This document shows, one piece after another, positions 38,801 to 53,800 of a DNA stretch of 64,000 nucleotides. Location of the stretch: NCBI GenBank assembly GCA_963668595.1, contig OY764876.1, forward strand, positions 3,472,001-3,536,000. Direction: 5' to 3'. Position 1 is the first letter of the stretch; each line of letters begins with the position of its first letter. The position numbers and the translations under genes are program-made. Source of the stretch: GWE2-42-39 sp963668595 (GTDB lineage Bacteria; Bacteroidota; Bacteroidia; Bacteroidales; Prolixibacteraceae). The notes under the pieces were generated by a model. The model made no database searches, had not been told where the DNA came from, and saw nothing but the letters and a program-made list of their open reading frames with translations.

Positions 38801-41800
38801 TCAGGCGTAAATACTACCACTGCAAATATTACTGCGAAAGAATTGACTGTATCCGGAGCGGTTGCCCAGAATAAAGTTTATGACGGGAATACCACAGCGC
38901 AGATTCTGGGAGCAACATTGGTTGGAAAAGTAGGAAGCGAAGATGTTACTTTGTCCAATTACACAACGGGAACGTTTAGTCAGGCTGAAGTGGGAACCAA
39001 TTTGGGTGTATCTACATCGATGACTTTATCTGGAGCGGATAAGAATAACTATACATTGACTCAACCGGCTGGTTTGAAAGCAAACATTACCGGAAAGACA
39101 CTTACAGTTATCAATGCCGTAGTATCGAGCAAAGTTTATGATGGAAATATAAATGCAACGATAAGCGGAGCGACTTTATCAGGAGTATTGGCAGGAGATG
39201 CAAGCAATGTGTCATTGTCCAATCATACGACAGGAACGTTTGCTTCACCGAATGTTGGAACACACAATGTGAGTACAGCCCCGATGACCTTGACAGGTTC
39301 CAGAGCAGCGAACTACACATTGACCCAACCGACACTTTCTGGAACAATTACCGCCGCAACAGTAACAGTAACAGCACAGACAGACAGTAAAGTTTATGAT
39401 GGAGGTGTAAGTTCTTCAGTATCTCCGGTTGTAAGCGGAATTATAGCACCGGATGCCATTAGTAGTTCACCGGTTCAGGTTTTCGATACAAAAAATGTAG
39501 GAACGGGCAAAAGGATAACAGCTTCAGGTCTTGTAATCAATGATGGAAACAGCGGAAACAACTATACAATCAATTATGTAGCGAATAATACAGGGGTTAT
39601 CACCGCTAAATCTATCTTAATTACCGCAGATGCTGGTCAATCGAAGATTTACGGTAGTGCAGATCCCGGCTTCACTTATACAAACTCACCAGTCTTAATT
39701 TCGGGCGATAGCTTTAGTGGCTCAATATCCCGGGTTGCAGGCGAAGATGTAGGAACTTACAGTTTCACATTAGGTAGTTTGAGTGCAGGTAGCAATTATA
39801 GTTTGAGCATTGCAGCTACACCTAAATTTAGTATAACAAGTAAGACATTGGTTGGCTCCTTTACTGCGTCAAACAAGGTTTATGATGGTAATACCGATGC
39901 AACGGTAACAGGCCGATCACTAACCGGAGTAGAAAGTGGAGATGATGTAAGTCTGGATGGCGGAACTGCAACGTTTAGTGACAAGAATATTGGAACAGGC
40001 AAGACGGTGACATTAACCGGAGCAACGTTGATTGGAGCAAAGTCGGGTAATTATATTTTATCAGGCGTAAATACTACCACTGCAAATATTACTGCGAAAG
40101 AATTGACTGTATCCGGAGCGGTTGCCCAGAATAAAGTTTATGACGGGAATACCACAGCGCAGATTCTGGGAGCAACATTGGTTGGAAAAGTAGGAAGCGA
40201 AGATGTTACTTTGTCCAATTACACAACGGGAACGTTTAGTCAGGCTGAAGTGGGAACCAATTTGGGTGTATCTACATCGATGACTTTATCTGGAGCGGAT
40301 AAGAATAACTATACATTGACTCAACCGGCTGGTTTGAAAGCAAACATTACCGGAAAGACACTTACAGTTATCAATGCCGTAGTATCGAGCAAAGTTTATG
40401 ATGGAAATATAAATGCAACGATAAGCGGAGCGACTTTATCAGGAGTATTGGCAGGAGATGCAAGCAATGTGTCATTGTCCAATCATACGACAGGAACGTT
40501 TGCTTCACCGAATGTTGGAACACACAATGTGAGTACAGCCCCGATGACCTTGACAGGTTCCAGAGCAGCGAACTACACATTGACCCAACCGACACTTTCT
40601 GGAACAATTACCGCCGCAACAGTAACAGTAACAGCACAGACAGACAGTAAAGTTTATGATGGAGGTGTAAGTTCTTCAGTATCTCCGGTTGTAAGCGGAA
40701 TTATAGCACCGGATGCCATTAGTAGTTCACCGGTTCAGGTTTTCGATACAAAAAATGTAGGAACGGGCAAAAGGATAACAGCTTCAGGTCTTGTAATCAA
40801 TGATGGAAACAGCGGAAACAACTATACAATCAACTATGTAGCGAATAATACAGGGGTTATCACCGCTAAATCTATCTTAATTACCGCAGATGCTGGTCAA
40901 TCTAAGATTTACGGTAGTGCAGATCCCGGCTTCACTTATACAAACTCACCAGTCTTAATTTCGGGCGATAGCTTTAGTGGCTCAATATCCCGGGTTGCAG
41001 GCGAAGATGTAGGAACTTACAGTTTCACATTAGGTAGTTTGAGTGCAGGTAGCAATTATAGTTTGAGCATTGCAGCTACACCTAAATTTAGTATAACAAG
41101 TAAGACATTGGTTGGCTCCTTTACTGCGTCGAACAAGGTTTATGATGGTAATACCGATGCAACGGTAACAGGCCGATCACTAACCGGAGTAGAAAGTGGA
41201 GATGATGTAAGTCTGGATGGCGGAACTGCAACGTTTAGTGACAAGAATATTGGAACAGGCAAGACGGTGACATTAACCGGAGCAACGTTGATTGGAGCAA
41301 AGTCGGGTAATTATATTTTATCAGGCGTAAATACTACCACTGCAAATATTACTGCGAAAGAATTGACTGTATCCGGAGCGGTTGCCCAGAATAAAGTTTA
41401 TGACGGGAATACCACAGCGCAGATTCTGGGAGCAACATTGGTTGGAAAAGTAGGAAGCGAAGATGTTACTTTGTCCAATTACACAACGGGAACGTTTAGT
41501 CAGGCTGAAGTGGGAACCAATTTGGGTGTATCTACATCGATGACTTTATCTGGAGCGGATAAGAATAACTATACATTGACTCAACCGGCTGGTTTGAAAG
41601 CAAACATTACCGGAAAGACACTTACAGTTATCAATGCCGTAGTATCGAGCAAAGTTTATGATGGAAATACAAATGCAACGATAAGCGGAGCGACTTTATC
41701 AGGAGTATTGGCAGGAGATGCAAGCAATGTGTCATTGTCCAATCATACGACAGGAACGTTTGCATCATCAAATGTTGGAACACACAATGTGAGTACAGCC

Positions 41801-44800
41801 CCGATGACTTTGACCGGTTCCAGAGCAGCGAACTACACATTGACCCAACCGACACTTTCGGGAACAATTACCACAGCAACTCTTGATATTACAGCAGAGA
41901 ATAAATCGAAAGTATATGATGGTGCAGTTTATAGTTCATTCACTGTCGCATATAATGGTTTTATTTCAGGAGAAGATGAATCTGATTTATCAGGAACTCT
42001 TGATTTTTCAGGTACAGCCAAAACTGCAATAAATGTTGGAACAGGCTATGTAATAATACCGGGAGGACTGACATCAACAAATTATAACATTGTTTTCCAT
42101 AATGGGACATTAGATATTACAGCGAAAGGAATTACTATTACGGCGAATACAGGGCAAAGTAAAGTTTATGGAAACCTGGATCCTGTTTTTGCTTATTCTG
42201 TGTCTCCAGCATTAATTTCCGGAGATTCATTCACTGGTGCATTAACGCGTGATGGAGGAGAAAATGTTGGTAATTATGCGATTCGTATTGGAAATCTTTC
42301 TGCTGGTTCGAATTATTCAATTTCATTTGTTTCAAGTGATTTCTCTATAACGAAGAAAACAATTCCAGTAGTAGCTACAGCGAAAAGCAAAACGTATGGA
42401 ACATTAGATCCTGCATTAACATTTGTGTCAACGCCAGCCGTAGGAACAGCTTTGGCTAATGGTGATCTTGTTTCATTCACAGGAGGGTTAACACGCGTTA
42501 CAGGCGAAAATGTTGGCAATTATGCAATTCAAAAAGGAAGCCTTGATAATTCTAACTATACGATTGATTATACAGGAGCTAATTTGACGATAAATCCACT
42601 TGATGTTACGGTTACTGCTACTGCAAAAACTAAAACATTCGGAGATGTAGATCCTGCGTTGACCTATGTTTCTTCTCCTGCCGTGGGAACTACTCTTTCC
42701 AACGGTGAAAAAATAGAATTTACGGGAGTATTGGATCGTGTTGATGGTGAAAGTGTTGGAGCATATCCAATTCAGCAGGGAACTGTTGCAAACAGTAACT
42801 ACACCATTGCATATACAGCAGACAATTTGACAATTGAGGCGCTTGCTGTAACGGTTACAGCTGATGCTAAAAGCAAAACGTATGGAGCTGCCGATCCTGC
42901 ATTGACTTATGTTGCTATGCCAGCTGTTGGAACTACTCTTTCCAACGGTGAAAAAATAGAATTTACAGGAGCATTGGATCGTGTTGATGGGGAAGCTGTT
43001 GGATCGTACGCAATTCAGCAGGGAAATCTCTCAAATAGTAATTATGCGATAACTTATGAAGGAGCGAACCTGGTTATTGGAAAACTAGGAATTACGGGTT
43101 CATTCACTGCAGACAATAAAGTTTACAACAGAACCAATGAAGCAACGATTTCAGGTCGAACACTAAGCGGTGTTCTGGCAAAAGATATGGGGAATGTATC
43201 CTTAACAGGAGGATCCGCGACATTCAGTAATATTCTTGTGGCGGATAATAAAATAGTAACATCCACAGGAATGACCCTAAGTGGAAGCGCTGCATCCAAT
43301 TATGAGCTTTTAAGCGTAGCAACCACTACTGCCAATATTACCCCCAAACCAGTTACTGGTAGCTTTACTGCAAATAATAAAGTTTTTGATGAAACTACTA
43401 CAGCCGCAGTATCCACTTATTCTCTTTCAGGAGTAATTTCTCCGGATGATGTTTCATTAACTGGAGGAACAGCAACCTTTGATACCGCAGTAAAAGGAGA
43501 GGGAAAGACCGTAACTCTGACGGGAGCAACTTTAACAGGAGCAGATGCTTCTAATTATACACTTGCAGAAGTATTAACAACAACTGCTGATATTACAACT
43601 TTATATGTAACTGCTAGTATTGTTGCAACAACTCAAGCAGAAGAAGATGCTACGAATGGCCTGTTTACAATTAGTATTGACCATGAATTAAGTACTGATT
43701 TGACAATTAATCTTTCTACTTCAGGAACAGCAACAGATGGTACTGACATGAATACAATGCCAACCAGTGTTGTTATTACTGCAGGAAGTTTGACTAAAAC
43801 AGTGCCAGTAACTCTTATCTCTGATGCCATTGCTGAAGGAGATGAAACGGTTATTTTAACCTTGGGTACTAATTCTGGGGCTGTTTCTTCAGTTGATGTT
43901 TCCAATGCTGCAACAAATTATGCTACAGTAACAATTACTGATAATGATCTTGCTGTTAAAGTAAGTATTACCCCAACTGCACAGGCAGAAGAAGATGGAA
44001 CAAATGGGGAATTCAGAATTTATGTTGACAAGAAATTAAAAACTCCATTAACAGTTACTTTGCTAACACCAACAGGTACTGCCTTAAATGGTACAGATAT
44101 GGCTCCCATGGCTACCAGTGTTATTATTCCTGCAAATACATTCTATGTAACAACTCCTGTAACTGTAATTGCTGATAATATTCTTGAACCTGATGAAACG
44201 GTAATCTTGACTTTGGGAAGCAATTCTGGAGCGCCTACGGGAGTAACTGTTACTAATAATGATGCATCTAAAACGGCGACCGTTACGATTACGGACGATG
44301 ATGTGTCGGAGGTTAGCATAGCCGCGAATGATGATGCTGCCAGTGAAAATGGACCAGACTCAGGTCAATTTACTGTCAGCATGACAAAACAAAGCACAAC
44401 AGAGACAATTATTAATCTTAACATTTCAGGAACTGCATCGAATGGACCCGATTATACTTTAGTTCCTGCAAGTATTACAATTCCTGCTTATACAAGTACA
44501 CAAACTATTGATGTTAGTGTAATCAATGATTTGGTGGCTGAAGCAACTGAATCGGTGATTATTACTCTTACTGGAATCGAATCAGGAGATTCTCAGATTT
44601 CTATTGATAATGCAAATAAAACGGCGACTGTCTCAATTTCTGATGACGATGCCTATACAATCAACATAGCAGCTATTGATGTAACGGAAACGGATGCAAA
44701 TGCAACGCATAACTTTGTGGCCACGATGAGTGGAGAAGCCCAGAGTCCGGTAGTAATCCGTTTCAGCACCACTGCAGGCTCAGCCGGCACGAGCGACTTT

Positions 44801-47800
44801 ACAGCGCAGAGTGCAGCAGAATACACGATCCCGGCAGGCAGCCTGAGTGTTCCTATCCCGATGGAAATCCTTGGAGACGACATAGCTGAAGCAACAGAAA
44901 CATTTACGGGGACGATAACGATAGGCAATGCCAACAACCAGCAGATCACGATTGCTGCCGGTCAGGGTACCGCCACAGCAACGATTTCTGATGACGATGC
45001 CTATACAATCAGCATAGCAGCTATTGATGTAACGGAAACGGATGCAAATGCGACGCATAACTTTGTGGCCACGATGAGTGGAGAAGCCCAGAGTCCGGTA
45101 GTAATCCGTTTCAGCACCACTGCAGGTTCAGCCGGCACGAGCGACTTTACCGCGCAGAGTGCAGCAGAATACACGATCCCGGCAGGCAGCCTGAGTGTTC
45201 CTATCCCGATGGAAATCCTTGGAGACGACATAGCTGAAGCAACAGAAACATTTACGGGGACGATAACGATAGGCAATGCCAACAACCAGCAGATCACGAT
45301 TGCTGCCGGTCAGGGTACCGCCACGGCAACGATTTCTGATGACGATGCCTATACAATCAGCATAGCAGCTATTGATGTAACGGAAACGGATGCAAATGCG
45401 ACGCATAACTTTGTGGCCACGATGAGTGGAGAAGCCCAGAGTCCGGTAGTAATCCGTTTCAGCACCACTGCAGGCTCAGCCGGCACGAGCGACTTTACAG
45501 CGCAGAGTGCAGCAGAATACACGATCCCGGCAGGCAGCCTGAGTGTTCCTATCCCGATGGAAATCCTTGGAGACGACATAGCTGAAGCAACAGAAACATT
45601 TACGGGGACGATAACGATAGGCAATGCCAACAACCAGCAGATCACGATTGCTGCCGGTCAGGGTACCGCCACAGCAACGATTTCTGATGACGATGCCTAT
45701 ACAATCAGCATAGCAGCTATTGATGTAACGGAAACGGATGCAAATGCGACGCATAACTTTGTGGCCACGATGAGTGGAGAAGCCCAGAGTCCGGTAGTAA
45801 TCCGTTTCAGCACCACTGCAGGTTCAGCCGGCACGAGCGACTTTACCGCGCAGAGTGCAGCAGAATACACGATCCCGGCAGGCAGCCTGAGTGTTCCTAT
45901 CCCGATGGAAATCCTTGGAGACGACATAGCTGAAGCAACAGAAACATTTACGGGGACGATAACGATAGGCAATGCCAACAACCAGCAGATCACGATTGCT
46001 GCCGGTCAGGGTACCGCCACGGCAACGATTTCTGATGACGATGCCTATACAATCAGCATAGCAGCTATTGATGTAACGGAAACGGATGCAAATGCAACGC
46101 ATAACTTTGTGGCCACGATGAGTGGAGAAGCCCAGAGTCCGGTAGTAATCCGTTTCAGCACCACTGCAGGTTCAGCCGGCACGAGCGACTTTACCGCGCA
46201 GAGTGCAGCAGAATACACGATCCCGGCAGGCAGCCTGAGTGTTCCTATCCCGATGGAAATCCTTGGAGACGACATAGCTGAAGCAACAGAAACATTTACG
46301 GGGACGATAACGATAGGCAATGCCAACAACCAGCAGATCACGATTGCTGCCGGTCAGGGTACCGCCACGGCAACGATTTCTGATGACGATGCTTATACAA
46401 TCAGCATAGCAGCTATTGATGTAACGGAAACGGATGCAAATGCAACGCATAACTTTGTGGCCACGATGAGTGGAGAAGCCCAGAGTCCGGTAGTAATCCG
46501 TTTCAGCACCACTGCAGGTTCAGCCGGCACGAGCGACTTTACAGCGCAGAGTGCAGCAGAATACACGATCCCGGCAGGCAGCCTGAGTGTTCCTATCCCG
46601 ATGGAAATCCTTGGAGACGACATAGCTGAAGCAACAGAAACATTTACGGGGACGATAACGATAGGCAATGCCAACAACCAGCAGATCACGATTGCTGCCG
46701 GTCAGGGTACCGCCACGGCAACGATTTCTGATGACGATGCCTATACAATCAGCATAGCAGCTATTGATGTAACGGAAACGGATGCAAATGCGACGCATAA
46801 CTTTGTGGCCACGATGAGTGGAGAAGCCCAGAGTCCGGTAGTAATCCGTTTCAGCACCACTGCAGGTTCAGCCGGCACGAGCGACTTTACCGCGCAGAGT
46901 GCAGCAGAATACACGATCCCGGCAGGCAGCCTGAGTGTTCCTATCCCGATGGAAATCCTTGGAGACGACATAGCTGAAGCAACAGAAACATTTACGGGGA
47001 CGATAACGATAGGCAATGCCAACAACCAGCAGATCACGATTGCTGCCGGTCAGGGTACCGCCACAGCAACGATTTCTGATGACGATGCCTATACAATCAG
47101 CATAGCCGCTATTGATGTAACGGAAACGGATGCAAATGCAACGCATAACTTTGTGGCCACGATGAGTGGAGAAGCCCAGAGTCCGGTAGTAATCCGTTTC
47201 AGCACCACTGCAGGCTCAGCCGGCACGAGCGACTTTACAGCGCAGAGTGCAGCAGAATACACGATCCCGGCAGGCAGCCTGAGTGTTCCTATCCCGATGG
47301 AAATCCTTGGAGACGACATAGCTGAAGCAACAGAAACATTTACGGGGACGATAACGATAGGCAATGCCAACAACCAGCAGATCACGATTGCTGCCGGTCA
47401 GGGTACCGCCACGGCAACGATTTCTGATGACGATGCCTATACAATCAGCATAGCAGCTATTGATGTAACGGAAACGGATGCAAATGCGACGCATAACTTT
47501 GTGGCCACGATGAGTGGAGAAGCCCAGAGTCCGGTAGTAATCCGTTTCAGCACCACTGCAGGCTCAGCCGGCACGAGCGACTTTACAGCGCAGAGTGCAG
47601 CAGAATACACGATCCCGGCAGGCAGCCTGAGTGTTCCTATCCCGATGGAAATCCTTGGAGACGACATAGCTGAAGCAACAGAAACATTTACGGGGACGAT
47701 AACGATAGGCAATGCCAACAACCAGCAGATCACGATTGCTGCCGGTCAGGGTACCGCCACAGCAACGATTTCTGATGACGATGCCTATACAATCAGCATA

Positions 47801-50800
47801 GCAGCTATTGATGTAACGGAAACGGATGCAAATGCGACGCATAACTTTGTGGCCACGATGAGTGGAGAAGCCCAGAGTCCGGTAGTAATCCGTTTCAGCA
47901 CCACTGCAGGCTCAGCCGGCACGAGCGACTTTACAGCGCAGAGTGCAGCAGAATACACGATCCCGGCAGGCAGCCTGAGTGTTCCTATCCCGATGGAAAT
48001 CCTTGGAGACGACATAGCTGAAGCAACAGAAACATTTACGGGGACGATAACGATAGGCAATGCCAACAACCAGCAGATCACGATTGCTGCCGGTCAGGGT
48101 ACCGCCACAGCAACGATTTCTGATGACGATGCCTATACAATCAGCATAGCAGCTATTGATGTAACGGAAACGGATGCAAATGCAACGCATAACTTTGTGG
48201 CCACAATGAGTGGAGAAGCCCAGAGTCCGGTAGTAATCCGTTTCAGCACCACTGCAGGCTCAGCCGGTACGAGCGACTTTACAGCGCAGAGTGCAGCAGA
48301 ATACACGATCCCGGCAGGCAGCCTGAGTGTTCCTATCCCGATGGAAATCCTTGGAGACGACATAGCTGAAGCAACAGAAACATTTACGGGGACGATAACG
48401 ATAGGCAATGCCAACAACCAGCAGATCACGATTGCTGCCGGTCAGGGTACCGCCACGGCAACGATTTCTGATGACGATGCCTATACAATCAGCATAGCAG
48501 CTATTGATGTAACGGAAACGGATGCAAATGCAACGCATAACTTTGTGGCCACGATGAGTGGAGAAGCCCAGAGTCCGGTAGTAATCCGTTTCAGCACCAC
48601 TGCAGGCTCAGCCGGTACGAGCGACTTTACAGCGCAGAGTGCAGCAGAATACACGATCCCGGCAGGCAGCCTGAGTGTTCCTATCCCGATGGAAATCCTT
48701 GGAGACGACATAGCTGAAGCAACAGAAACATTTACGGGGACGATAACGATAGGCAATGCCAACAACCAGCAGATCACGATTGCTGCCGGTCAGGGTACCG
48801 CCACGGCAACGATTTCTGATGACGATGCCTATACAATCAGCATAGCAGCTATTGATGTAACGGAAACGGATGCAAATGCAACGCATAACTTTGTGGCCAC
48901 GATGAGTGGAGAAGCCCAGAGTCCGGTAGTAATCCGTTTCAGCACTACTGCAGGCTCAGCCGGCACGAGCGACTTTACAGCGCAGAGTGCAGCAGAATAC
49001 ACGATCCCGGCAGGCAGCCTGAGTGTTCCTATCCCGATGGAAATCCTTGGAGACGACATAGCTGAAGCAACAGAAACATTTACGGGGACGATAACGATAG
49101 GCAATGCCAACAACCAGCAGATCACGATTGCTGCCGGTCAGGGTACCGCCACGGCAACGATTTCTGATGACGATGCCTATACAATCAGCATAGCCGCTAT
49201 TGATGTAACGGAAACGGATGCAAATGCAACGCATAACTTTGTGGCCACAATGAGTGGAGAAGCCCAGAGTCCGGTAGTAATCCGTTTCAGCACCACTGCA
49301 GGCTCAGCCGGCACGAGCGACTTTACAGCGCAGAGTGCAGCAGAATACACGATCCCGGCAGGCAGCCTGAGTGTTCCTATCCCGATGGAAATCCTTGGAG
49401 ACGACATAGCTGAAGCAACAGAAACATTTACGGGGACGATAACGATAGGCAATGCCAACAACCAGCAGATCACGATTGCTGCAGGTCAGGGTACCGCCAC
49501 GGCAACGATTTCTGATGACGATGCCTATACAATCAGCATAGCCGCTATTGATGTAACGGAAACGGATGCAAATGCAACGCATAACTTTGTGGCCACGATG
49601 AGTGGAGAAGCCCAGAGTCCGGTAGTAATCCGTTTCAGCACCACTGCAGGTTCAGCCGGCACGAGCGACTTTACCGCGCAGAGTGCAGCAGAATACACGA
49701 TCCCGGCAGGCAGCCTGAGTGTTCCTATCCCGATGGAAATCCTTGGAGACGACATAGCTGAAGCAACAGAAACATTTACGGGGACGATAACGATAGGCAA
49801 TGCCAACAACCAGCAGATCACGATTGCTGCCGGTCAGGGTACCGCCACGGCAACGATTTCTGATGACGATGCCTATACAATCAGCATAGCAGCTATTGAT
49901 GTAACGGAAACGGATGCAAATGCGACGCATAACTTTGTGGCCACGATGAGTGGAGAAGCCCAGAGTCCGGTAGTAATCCGTTTCAGCACTACTGCAGGTT
50001 CAGCCGGCACGAGCGACTTTACAGCGCAGAGTGCAGCAGAATACACGATCCCGGCAGGCAGCCTGAGTGTTCCTATCCCGATGGAAATCCTTGGAGACGA
50101 CATAGCTGAAGCAACAGAAACATTTACGGGTACGGTAACGATAGGCAATGCCAACAACCAGCAGATCACGATTGCTGCCGGTCAGGGTACCGCCACGGCA
50201 ACGATTTCTGATGACGATGCCTATACAATCAGCATAGCCGCTATTGATGTAACGGAAACGGATGCAAATGCGACGCATAACTTTGTGGCCACGATGAGTG
50301 GAGAAGCCCAGAGTCCGGTAGTAATCCGTTTCAGCACCACTGCAGGTTCAGCCGGCACGAGCGACTTTACAGCGCAGAGTGCAGCAGAATACACGATCCC
50401 GGCAGGCAGCCTGAGTGTTCCTATCCCGATGGAAATCCTTGGAGACGACATAGCTGAAGCAACAGAAACATTTACGGGGACGATAACGATAGGCAATGCC
50501 AACAACCAGCAGATCACGATTGCTGCCGGTCAGGGTACCGCCACGGCAACGATTTCTGATGACGATGCCTATACAATCAGCATAGCCGCTATTGATGTAA
50601 CGGAAACGGATGCAAATGCAACGCATAACTTTGTGGCCACGATGAGTGGAGAAGCCCAGAGTCCGGTAGTAATCCGTTTCAGCACCACTGCAGGCTCAGC
50701 CGGTACGAGCGACTTTACAGCGCAGAGTGCAGCAGAATACACGATCCCGGCAGGCAGCCTGAGTGTTCCTATCCCGATGGAAATCCTTGGAGACGACATA

Positions 50801-53800
50801 GCTGAAGCAACAGAAACATTTACGGGGACGATAACGATAGGCAATGCCAACAACCAGCAGATCACGATTGCTGCCGGTCAGGGTACCGCCACGGCAACGA
50901 TTTCTGATGACGATGCCTATACAATCAGCATAGCAGCTATTGATGTAACGGAAACGGATGCAAATGCGACGCATAACTTTGTGGCCACAATGAGTGGAGA
51001 AGCCCAGAGTCCGGTAGTAATCCGTTTCAGCACCACTGCAGGTTCAGCCGGCACGAGCGACTTTACCGCGCAGAGTGCAGCAGAATACACGATCCCGGCA
51101 GGCAGCCTGAGTGTTCCTATCCCGATGGAAATCCTTGGAGACGACATAGCTGAAGCAACAGAAACATTTACGGGGACGATAACGATAGGCAATGCCAACA
51201 ACCAGCAGATCACGATTGCTGCAGGTCAGGGTACCGCCACAGCAACGATTTCTGATGACGATGCCTATACAATCAGCATAGCAGCTATTGATGTAACGGA
51301 AACGGATGCAAATGCAACGCATAACTTTGTGGCCACGATGAGTGGAGAAGCCCAGAGTCCGGTAGTAATCAGTTTCAGCACTACTGCAGGTTCAGCCGGC
51401 ACGAGCGACTTTACCGCGCAGAGTGCAGCAGAATACACGATCCCGGCAGGCAGCCTGAGTGTTCCTATCCCGATGGAAATCCTTGGAGACGACATAGCTG
51501 AAGCAACAGAAACATTTACGGGGACGATAACGATAGGCAATGCCAACAACCAGCAGATCACGATTGCTACCGGTCAGGGTACCGCCACGGCAACGATTTC
51601 TGATGACGATGCCTATACAATCAGCATAGCAGACATCCCAGTAACGGAAACGGATGCAAATGCAACGCATAACTTTGTGGCCACGATGAGTGGAGAAGCC
51701 CAGAGTCCGGTAGTAATCCGTTTCAGCACCACTGCAGGTTCAGCCGGCACGAGCGACTTTACCGCGCAGAGTGCAGCAGAATACACGATCCCGGCAGGCA
51801 GCCTGAGTGTTCCTATCCCGATGGAAATCCTTGGAGACGACATAGCTGAAGCAACAGAAACATTTACGGGGACGATAACGATAGGCAATGCCAACAACCA
51901 GCAGATCACGATTGCTGCCGGTCAGGGTACCGCCACAGCAACGATTTCTGATGACGATGCCTATACAATCAGCATAGCCGCTATTGATGTAACGGAAACG
52001 GATGCAAATGCGACGCATAACTTTGTGGCCACGATGAGTGGAGAAGCCCAGAGTCCGGTAGTAATCCGTTTCAGCACTACTGCAGGTTCAGCCGGCACGA
52101 GCGACTTTACCGCGCAGAGTGCAGCAGAATACACGATCCCGGCAGGCAGCCTGAGTGTTCCTATCCCGATGGAAATCCTTGGAGACGACATAGCTGAAGC
52201 AACAGAAACATTTACGGGGACGATAACGATAGGCAATGCCAACAACCAGCAGATCACGATTGCTGCCGGTCAGGGTACCGCCACAGCAACGATTTCTGAT
52301 GACGATGCCTATACAATCAGCATAGCAGCTATTGATGTAACGGAAACGGATGCAAATGCAACGCATAACTTTGTGGCCACGATGAGTGGAGAAGCCCAGA
52401 GTCCGGTAGTAATCCGTTTCAGCACCACTGCAGGTTCAGCCGGCACGAGCGACTTTACCGCGCAGAGTGCAGCAGAATACACGATCCCGGCAGGCAGCCT
52501 GAGTGTTCCTATCCCGATGGAAATCCTTGGAGACGACATAGCTGAAGCAACAGAAACATTTACGGGGACGATAACGATAGGCAATGCCAACAACCAGCAG
52601 ATCACGATTGCTGCCGGTCAGGGTACCGCCACAGCAACGATTTCTGATGACGATGCCTATACAATCAGCATAGCAGCTATTGATGTAACGGAAACGGATG
52701 CAAATGCAACGCATAACTTTGTGGCCACAATGAGTGGAGAAGCCCAGAGTCCGGTAGTAATCCGTTTCAGCACCACTGCAGGCTCAGCCGGCACGAGCGA
52801 CTTTACCGCGCAGAGTGCAGCAGAATACACGATCCCGGCAGGCAGCCTGAGTGTTCCTATCCCGATGGAAATCCTTGGAGACGACATAGCTGAAGCAACA
52901 GAAACATTTACGGGGACGATAACGATAGGCAATGCCAACAACCAGCAGATCACGATTGCTGCAGGTCAGGGTACCGCCACAGCAACGATTTCTGATGACG
53001 ATGCCTATACAATCAGCATAGCAGCTATTGATGTAACGGAAACGGATGCAAATGCGACGCATAACTTTGTGGCCACGATGAGTGGAGAAGCCCAGAGTCC
53101 GGTAGTAATCAGTTTCAGCACTACTGCAGGTTCAGCCGGCACGAGCGACTTTACCGCGCAGAGTGCAGCAGAATACACGATCCCGGCAGGCAGCCTGAGT
53201 GTTCCTATCCCGATGGAAATCCTTGGAGACGACATAGCTGAAGCAACAGAAACATTTACGGGGACGATAACGATAGGCAATGCCAACAACCAGCAGATCA
53301 CGATTGCTACCGGTCAGGGTACCGCCACGGCAACGATTTCTGATGACGATGCCTATACAATCAGCATAGCCGCTATTGATGTAACGGAAACGGATGCAAA
53401 TGCGACGCATAACTTTGTGGCCACGATGAGTGGAGAAGCCCAGAGTCCGGTAGTAATCCGTTTCAGCACCACTGCAGGTTCAGCCGGCACGAGCGACTTT
53501 ACCGCGCAGAGTGCAGCAGAATACACGATCCCGGCAGGCAGCCTGAGTGTTCCTATCCCGATGGAAATCCTTGGAGACGACATAGCTGAAGCAACAGAAA
53601 CATTTACGGGGACGATAACGATAGGCAATGCCAACAACCAGCAGATCACGATTGCTGCCGGTCAGGGTACCGCCACAGCAACGATTTCTGATGACGATGC
53701 CTATACAATCAGCATAGCCGCTATTGATGTAACGGAAACGGATGCAAATGCGACGCATAACTTTGTGGCCACGATGAGTGGAGAAGCCCAGAGTCCGGTA

